From Ensifer adhaerens (GTDB taxonomy: Bacteria > Pseudomonadota > Alphaproteobacteria > Rhizobiales > Rhizobiaceae): a stretch of 64,000 nucleotides of DNA. The DNA is taken from the NCBI RefSeq assembly GCF_002007205.1, contig NZ_LAZS01000008.1, positions 477,954 through 541,953 on the forward strand, written 5' to 3'. The translations under genes and the position numbers were made by a program. The notes below the pieces were generated by a model. The model was not told the origin of the DNA, ran no database searches, and saw only the letters and a program-made list of their open reading frames with translations. Shown here piece after piece: positions 63,859 through 64,000 of this stretch; the stretch's first letter is position 1; every line of letters begins with the position of its first letter.

Positions 63859-64000
63859 ATGCAGATGGTTGAACGCGAGAGCATGGAGTTCGACGTTGTG
63901 ATCGTCGGTGCGGGGCCGGCCGGTCTGGCGGCGGCGATCCGGTTGAAGCAGGTCAATCCGGAGCTTTCGGTCGTCGTGCTCGAAAAGGGCGCCGAGGTCG
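63859..64000 (+). CDS. Electron transfer flavoprotein-ubiquinone oxidoreductase, N-terminus only
   Basis: The first 47 residues of an ETF-QO. MEFDVVIVGAGPAGLAAAIRLKQ is the FAD-binding Rossmann motif (GxGxxG) and VVVLEKGAEV the following beta strand and acidic residue. It would oxidise ETF and reduce ubiquinone in the membrane, completing the operon. The start at 63859 has AGGTG upstream; an ATG at 63865 is also in frame. The rest lies beyond the window. The ETF-QO call rests on the opening sequence and the operon. Confidence 0.7.
   Translation, partial: MQMVERESMEFDVVIVGAGPAGLAAAIRLKQVNPELSVVVLEKGAEV

Overview
The window looks like chromosome or large-replicon sequence from a Rhizobiaceae bacterium, most like Sinorhizobium/Ensifer. 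The GC content is high throughout. Many small operons are paired with divergent LysR, AsnC, AraC, MocR and Rrf2 regulators. There is an alpha-r14-type small RNA with repeated anti-Shine-Dalgarno loops, a compound palindromic repeat of a rhizobial kind, and an fdoGHI-fdhE-selAB-selC locus in an order I recall from Sinorhizobium meliloti. No insertion sequence, prophage or CRISPR array was seen. Species identity is inference.

Layout. 1-16.7 kb: a truncated peptide-type ABC binding protein with a divergent racemase; LysR/isochorismatase, MFS, DUF2000/AsnC; a carboxymuconolactone decarboxylase-NmrA-cupin operon that shares an operator-like motif with an Rrf2 gene 3.3 kb downstream; MscS, M23 peptidase, LysE, a membrane diguanylate cyclase, Ogt and a metallo-beta-lactamase-fold hydrolase. 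16.8-21.6 kb: a large AsmA-like protein, a DUF817 membrane protein and a small conserved-looking protein. 22.1-29.9 kb: a dedicated type I secretion locus, made of two cysteine-free repeat proteins, an ABC exporter with a long disordered N-terminus and an HlyD-type adaptor. An alpha-r14-like sRNA with four CTCCTCC loops follows at 30.1-30.3 kb. 30.4-38.3 kb: an assortment of metabolic genes, a MocR/TauE pair with direct-repeat operators, a tiny lipoprotein, and a gluconate permease/kinase operon.

38.6-45.2 kb: five consecutive co-directional genes that I cannot place in any family, followed by a LuxR-type HTH protein. One of the five carries an HExxH zinc-protease motif. Another has an acidic front part, a cationic amphipathic helix and a glycine-zipper segment. 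This is the best candidate here for an undescribed system.

45.3-55.7 kb (minus strand except selD): a self-contained selenocysteine and formate dehydrogenase island. FdoG has an in-frame UGA at codon 200 with a bulged-U SECIS hairpin 11 bases downstream. fdoH, fdoI, fdhE, selA and selB follow, and the tRNA-Sec gene begins at the base next to the selB stop codon. selD is divergent. 55.9-64 kb: an exported amidohydrolase, then a divergent acyl-CoA dehydrogenase, etfBA, AraC regulator, aldehyde dehydrogenase and ETF-quinone oxidoreductase (cut by the window end). This set would oxidise an unknown alcohol, aldehyde or acyl substrate into the quinone pool.
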